Assembly (NCBI GenBank): GCA_028565635.1
Contig: JAOXYB010027900.1
Span: forward strand, 1 to 15,373
Origin: Phoronis ovalis
Lineage: Eukaryota; Phoronida; Phoronidae
Length of the DNA: 15,373 nt
Direction: 5' to 3'
The position numbers were made by a program, and so were the translations under genes. How positions within the stretch are numbered: position 1 is the first letter of the stretch; every line of letters begins with the position of its first letter. This document shows positions 1-15,373 of this stretch, one piece after another. The notes beneath the pieces were generated by a model. The model worked only from the letters and a program-made list of their open reading frames with translations. It did no database searches and had not been told where the DNA came from.

Positions 1-108
1 ATTAAATTATAATCTCTGCGTTGATTTTTTTTGTAATAAAAATATGTATGAAGGCAGATCATGTAATAATTAATTTACATTAAATAACTAAATTCATTTT
101 ACTCCATT

Positions 109-138
109 AGTCCGTTATTTTAGTCCGTTCAGTCCGTT
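109..138. repeat. Three copies of AGTCCGTT
   Basis: Copies at 109-116, 122-129 and 131-138, in direct orientation with spacers of five bases and one base. It looks like a small degenerate tandem repeat. Confidence 0.7.
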
Positions 139-152
139 GATTAATGTTGCCC

Positions 153-171
153 ATTGTCAATACCCCAGCAT
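153..171. repeat. 19-bp direct repeat, copy 1 (ATTGTCAATACCCCAGCAT)
   Basis: Identical to 1551-1569, about 1.4 kb away and in the same orientation; similarity seems to stop at the edges. It may be the remains of a dispersed repeat family. Confidence 0.6.
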
Positions 172-225
172 TAATGGTTCAGTTGTTAGTGTTAGGAGAA
201 ATACTTTGTATTGACGAAATATTCG

Positions 226-253
226 TTAGTTACAGCAGATTAGTTACAGCAGA
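226..253. repeat. 14-bp perfect tandem duplication TTAGTTACAGCAGA
   Basis: Units at 226-239 and 240-253 are identical and adjacent. The simplest cause is replication slippage or a repair duplication. Confidence 0.85.
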
Positions 254-1550
254 ATGTGTCGTTAATTTCTGTACTATGTTGGTACTAATTACAGTAAGAC
301 CTAAAAAAAATATAGGCGTTTCCAGCTACCTGATCAGCCCCAATGTCATGTCCCCCTTCCTAAAGTTTCAAGTCTGATTTTTTTTTTTCTTATTTCACAA
401 CAAATATCTGTGTTATTTTTCTGTTCATTGTGTATTTCAAGTTTAGGTCAGTAAGTTTTGTCTACCTACCTACATACCCTGCTTTTTTCAAACTGTTACT
501 GGAAACACAAAATTTTTTAGTTTAGGCCTAAATGTGACCAATGATGACACCCCCCATTGTACAACAGTAATTCAAAGCCTTCCTGTTTTTAGAAAAATGA
601 AAATTAAAAACGATTTAATGATATAGCCTAATGGTATTACTCTGTATTAGACTGAGTTTGTTGGCATTTTACTTGTTGTAGACTAGACATGCAATATATA
701 TGTATAAAGGTTAGTGTGGTTTCTGAGATCTATATGTAAAATTTTGAAAATAATTTGTGGTAAACAAGATATTAGATTTTACAATAAAACCACATTTATA
801 TGCAGGTTTGCATCTTGATTTACAGAGTTGACGTGTAGAAGCAACTAAGAAGTCACGTTGGCTGAGATGAGTGCACAAAAAATAATTCCCAATTCTCTGA
901 TCCCGTTTACAGAATTTCCTGATCAGCCTTAATGCCAAGGCCATATTGAAACCCAAGTTTAAAATGGTTAGACATGTGTTGCTTACCCAGAGGCATATTT
1001 CATTAGTTGTTTTGAACAGTAATGACTCCAGCAGGGGAAACTACGAAATGGCTTAAGGAGCATTTGTGCAGCTGCTATTTCTACTGTAATATGCTTAATA
1101 ATAGTAATCACATGAGGAAACTGTAACTACCTCAAAACGTTCCAACTAAAAAAATGATTAAATGAAAATCCAACACCTGGGTCCTTGGATAATAAGAATT
1201 TTAATCTTTTTTTTTTCTCCAGGGAAACCAAGGCATGGATTTAAAAATGTCCATTTTTCCTGTCAATGTAACAAAAAAAATTGTACTGGGTTATGTGTAG
1301 GTGTCGGATATTTGTTGTTCTTCTGTTGAAATGATCTAAAAAAGCATGACACTCGTGCACAAAGCATATATGTGATAAGTATCACAACCCCACGGCTTAA
1401 ACTGGATTATAAAAGTTGAAATCAAAAATGAAATGCTTGACCTTCTGAAACCATGCCTGACCCTATAAAGGCTATAAATTTAATTATTTCTTTGATTTTG
1501 TATTTATAAATTGTAATCCTCTTTTTGATTGCTTGTTTGACCTCACATTT

Positions 1551-1569
1551 ATTGTCAATACCCCAGCAT
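1551..1569. repeat. 19-bp direct repeat, copy 2
   Basis: Second exact copy of the element at 153-171. The flanks differ on both sides, although both copies are followed within two bases by AA. Confidence 0.6.
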
Positions 1570-4562
1570 AAAGATTTTCCTTTGAACATCCCCCAGTTCA
1601 ATGCTATACTGCTAATGTGTACCGAGACCTTGGTTCCACAAATATCCTTTCAATGTATTGATTTTGTAAAGGTCTTTGTTTCATGGATAAATATTTCCTA
1701 GGGCTTGAAGATAGGATTCATTGAGATGCTTTTTTATGTTTTCTTTTCATTTATAATGTTTCGATAAGAAATATGTTAAACGTAGCATATTTAAATGTAT
1801 GGGAAGGTTTGATTAGGATTATTATAATGTTTCGGCACAAAATTTATTCAAGACATTGGTCAAAATACAATTCACTGAAATGAAAATCTACAACTTTCTG
1901 GTATGGGTTTTAATCAAATTCATATTGTGGTCCATCTATGGGTATAGAAGCATTGTAGGATATGTTTGAATGACATTTGGTTCCCAGGCTTTCAAAGTTA
2001 ACCCATAGATACTGTATCACTATTGGTGTACTATGTAGGTTCAAAGAGAACAAATTATATATAAATCATTTGTGCAGTGTACTTTGTCTACAGTTTCAGA
2101 GAAAGTTTCATTAATGAAGCTAAGCTTAACTGTTGATAATATGCTTGTATCTGAAAAGCTTGGTTAATCATGAAAGCACTCTGACTCTCCACAACAAAAA
2201 GTTGTGTTTTTGAACTTCAGAAAGTCTTCAAATTAAGTCAATTTTTTCCGTTATTACTAGAAATATATAAACATACTTTTGCACTCAATTTTCCCCTGAA
2301 TTTCTTAAAGTAACAGCTGTAGAGCAGAGGAAGAAACAACTGAATAAATCACTATTTGGTTTGAAACTGCTTTATTTTGTTTGGAATTAAAAAGTACACA
2401 TATTCAACCTTTAGAAGGCTTCTGCCAGAAATGTTTCCGAACTGAACCAGATTTCTGATGTGGTTTATATTGTTATGTAGGTGTTTAATATGCAGGGAGG
2501 GTTAGATACTGTATGTATACACAGGTTGTGTAGAGCTGGAGGCTTGTGGTCTTTGTAGCGATTTGGTGGAGATTAAATTGCTATTTTACTAGTAAGCAGT
2601 GTTAAAAATTTAGTTATATTACAAGGTTGGAGAAATGAATGGCACCTTCTTGTTTCGTAAAATTTTCAGTTTCATAATATCAGTTTTCAGTAATTATATT
2701 CAGTTTAAATTATGGCATTATATGGATATGTGACGAGAAATAGTACAGTACATGGATGTAGGTACAGATGGACATTCTAATTTCCTGAAACATGATGTGA
2801 TGCCTACAACCAGAATTCTGAACTGTAAAACTGCACTGAAGTTACTGTACAGTTTATAGTGAATATGTTAAATGTGTGACATCAATAATGCATACCATTC
2901 CACTTTAATGGCTTGTCATTGTGATATTGCCTTGAAACTCTATACTGACTAGTGGAAACCATTGTTTCTCTTTGATAAGTATTTTATAGCAAGGTATATG
3001 CTTGTGCATACAGGTAAAATAATAATTTAATGTTAAGGAAAATGTATGGGGAGACTGAGTGGACTGTGCTGAGTATTTTGTTCGTGTTTGAAATCATGTA
3101 AAATGGCAGCCTCCATCGACAAAATAACTTATTAATTCTATAGTACTACTTACTGTTGAGGACTGTGTGCATCCCAAACGTGTTAAGGTAAAATATTCAT
3201 TAATCATACATGGTTTTGTAGAAGTTCGAGTGATAATGTCCTTAAACTTGTGTGAAATTTATGGGGGACACTAAATAAATTTATTTCTATTCAACGATCG
3301 TAGATTAGGTTGCCACAGAAAATAAGGAATTTTGGGGACCAATTCATACCAAACTTAATAGCAAGAATCTTTCTTTGTAAATAACCAAAGCTTTTATTTG
3401 AGTCGGGTTCTAGTAATGTAGTTTAACATTTCTGTGGACATCAGACATTCTGTCAGTAACAAGTTGTTACTTGCTGATAGTAAAGTTTATGTTGTATGTA
3501 ATATCTGCTGCTGTGTAAGAAATAATATTTGAGGCTTAATATTATAACCATTCTTCCTGTTCAAATATTTGCTTGTTTCCTCTCATTTACTTTGTGAGAG
3601 AATAGTATTAATATTTCTATATTATTGTGTGCATCTGTGGCACTTTATTGGTCCCAGTCTCACAGTGTGGTAATTAGTCAAAAGAACAGTAATCTTGTTT
3701 CATTTCAGTAGACAAAATGTTAAATTGTTTATAGAAAACTATCCAAAGAAAATGTATGTGTTCTGGTGCACCAAATTCTGTAGTAGTAATTCTTGTCTGT
3801 GCACAGTTATTAGTGGGCCAACAGTTTCTTCCTTTGAGATTGTCACTCTGTTAAATAAAAAAAATTATTTAGATATCTAAAATATACAAGTAAGAGGCAA
3901 TGGAGTTTAATGGTAGCCATCTTCACATTTTCCCAGTGAATACCTGTTATTAAAAGCTTGCTCCACCGATGTCAACAGCTGATGGCTGAGATACCTGTTA
4001 TTAGTATCTGCGCACTCTACTAATTGCGCTTGTACTAATTAAGATATCCTTCAGAATATGCTGGCTGATATCCTGTGTCATTAGCGTAAAGACAAAGAAA
4101 TATCACGTGTTCAATGTCCAACCCATGCATATTTTATGGACACTAGAAATTCAGAACAAAAGAAATTAGTTGATGCATGAGGGCGAAATGTGAACATTCT
4201 TATCAACTTTTCATTTGCTGATGGCTTTGTAGTTTCATTATAGACTATGCAATGTACTGTTTCTGAATACAGACAAGTGTTCTTAGAACAAAAACTAAGT
4301 TTTCTACTTTTCTTCTATGTATGACTTTCATCTTTGCCAAGACACCGGAGACGAGCATTTTTGTAAGCTTTCTCAGAACTGATATAAACGATACCATGAA
4401 TGACCACTGCTACCATGTTGGCTTGGTTTCGATTTTTTTTCTAAATTTAAAGATCAAAATCTCTATCAGCACTCAGCAGTAGATTTTAGTTTTTAACTTT
4501 ATTATATTCAAAGTGATATATTTACATACAGCATGTGTAACAGAAAGGATTTATCTTTACAG

Positions 4563-14699
<10,137 letters not shown>

Positions 14700-15316
14700 A
14701 TGAAAGAGCAAAATGTGCAATAATCAAAAGAGAGTAAGAAACTTACAACGAGAAAGGAAACAAACTTGAAAAATGTTGAGGAGACATTCATTTTATGATA
14801 AAAAAAATACAACAGTTTACAGAATCGTGGACGAAATGTTTATTGAGTAAACTGTGAAATGGACCAACTGCTTAAGTAACTGCAGTGGAGCATGTAGCAG
14901 AAAAGAAGCATGGAAAAAAAATGTGTGTGTTGTAAGAACACACTGAAAGATGTGTGGTGTTAATGTTGTTTAATTTAATTAACAGCTTGTAGTGGTGGAT
15001 AGAAAAAGCACTGCATGTCGTGTGAATTTTGAAATAATTTTATATATATCACGGAGAAATATAGACTCTCGTAATTTTTTTTGTGGAGTAGAACCTGGCC
15101 AGACAATTCCCGCTGTTGGATTTTGTGATGGAAATTTTCATGTTATGTTGTAGTAAGATTTGAATGTTTTTATGAACTGCATTAGGGATCATCTCAAAAG
15201 TTATCGCAATGACCCCAAACGTATAGCGTTTAAAATAGGGGGCAGGGGGGTAAAATCCACCTACGTTTATGGGTTAGTGTGAAATGAAAATATCATGCCT
15301 AGTATATACGATATTT

Positions 15317-15322
15317 ATTAAA
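15317..15322 (+). terminator. Candidate poly(A) signal ATTAAA
   Basis: The most common variant of AATAAA, about 620 bases after the ligase stop codon. It is the only such signal I see in the downstream region. In AT-rich DNA this hexamer is frequent by chance, so use is unproven. Confidence 0.35.
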
Positions 15323-15340
15323 AATCATTCCTTAGTAAAT

Positions 15341-15360
15341 ATAGAAGTTTTAGCTTCTAT
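15341..15360. repeat. Perfect 7-bp hairpin after the candidate poly(A) signal
   Basis: ATAGAAG (15341-15347), loop TTTTAG, CTTCTAT (15354-15360). It lies about 20 bases after ATTAAA, where cleavage would be expected. Function is unknown and it may be chance in AT-rich sequence. Confidence 0.4.
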
Positions 15361-15373
15361 TTATTCTACCACT

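Larger units (their letters stand above)
1..4562. other. AT-rich non-coding region, probably upstream intron or 5' flank of the RNF38/44-like gene
   Basis: No reading frame here resembles a known protein and the open frames are short and of noncoding composition. The following exon appears to begin at a splice acceptor at 4561-4562, so at least the 3' part is probably an intron whose 5' exon I cannot identify. Visible structure is limited to small repeats: three AGTCCGTT copies (109-138), a 14-bp tandem duplication (226-253) and a 19-bp exact direct repeat at 153-171 and 1551-1569. No promoter can be assigned from sequence alone. Confidence 0.55.
14700..15373 (+). other. 3' UTR of the ligase gene (at least in part)
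   Basis: Directly after the stop there is AT-rich sequence without a coding frame. No AATAAA is seen; one ATTAAA lies at 15317-15322 near the window edge. The 3' UTR therefore probably reaches this site or runs on beyond the window. A G-rich stretch (15238-15250) and a small hairpin (15341-15360) are the only structured parts noticed. Confidence 0.7.

Noticed and set aside
144-377. 77-codon frame on the + strand
   Set aside because: It starts with a non-ATG codon (TTG), lies in a repeat-rich noncoding stretch and resembles no known protein.
711-956. 81-codon frame on the - strand
   Set aside because: No recognisable family, no supporting splice context or neighbour. It could be a fragment of an unknown exon but there is no evidence to call it.
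3103-3135. ATG with a good Kozak context (AAAATGGCAGCC) as a possible first coding exon of the ligase
   Set aside because: The frame ends in TAA after ten codons and holds no splice donor before the stop.
3940-4003. 13-bp repeat ATACCTGTTATTA (3940-3952 and 3991-4003) as a target-site duplication
   Set aside because: Only 38 bases lie between the copies and they lack terminal repeats or a poly(A) tail, so no mobile element is supported.

Overview
This is AT-rich animal nuclear DNA with GT-AG introns, short coding exons and a non-autonomous Helitron. The spliced + strand protein closely matches the RNF38/RNF44 family of RING-H2 E3 ubiquitin ligases (Drosophila murashka, as I recall). The style of the protein and the long AT-rich introns suggest an insect, possibly a polyneopteran such as a termite, cockroach or stick insect. 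The lineage is a low-confidence inference. Nothing here looks prokaryotic.

Layout. Bases 1-4562 hold no recognisable gene and are probably intron or upstream DNA of the ligase gene. Eight coding exons follow: 4563-4753, 11576-11747, 12122-12409, 12995-13144, 13419-13519, 13769-13878, 14099-14298 and 14634-14699. Their phases match at every junction. Together they give 425 residues, ending in a complete RING-H2 domain and a stop at 14697-14699. The likely 3' UTR fills the rest of the window. The true N-terminus is probably in an exon that I could not identify or that lies upstream of the window.

The striking feature is the 6.8-kb intron between the first two recognised exons. It holds a same-strand, uninterrupted reading frame of 1,591 codons (6455-11230). 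The frame encodes an unrecognised Asn/Ser/Gln/Cys-rich protein with dispersed RP-x-(S/T)-A motifs, two cysteine clusters, a row of TQT/GVQ-like short motifs and a helical-looking C-terminus. It could be a nested gene. It could also be a giant alternative exon of the ligase gene: a weak splice donor at 11187/11188 is in phase with the exon at 11576, a weak acceptor at 6408/6409 is in phase with the exon ending at 4753, and no AATAAA or ATTAAA follows the ORF before the next exon. If both sites are used, the product would be a RING ligase of about 2,018 residues in this window. That is the observation most worth testing.

The intron 12410-12994 carries a 290-bp Helitron-like element with recognisable termini inserted between A and T.
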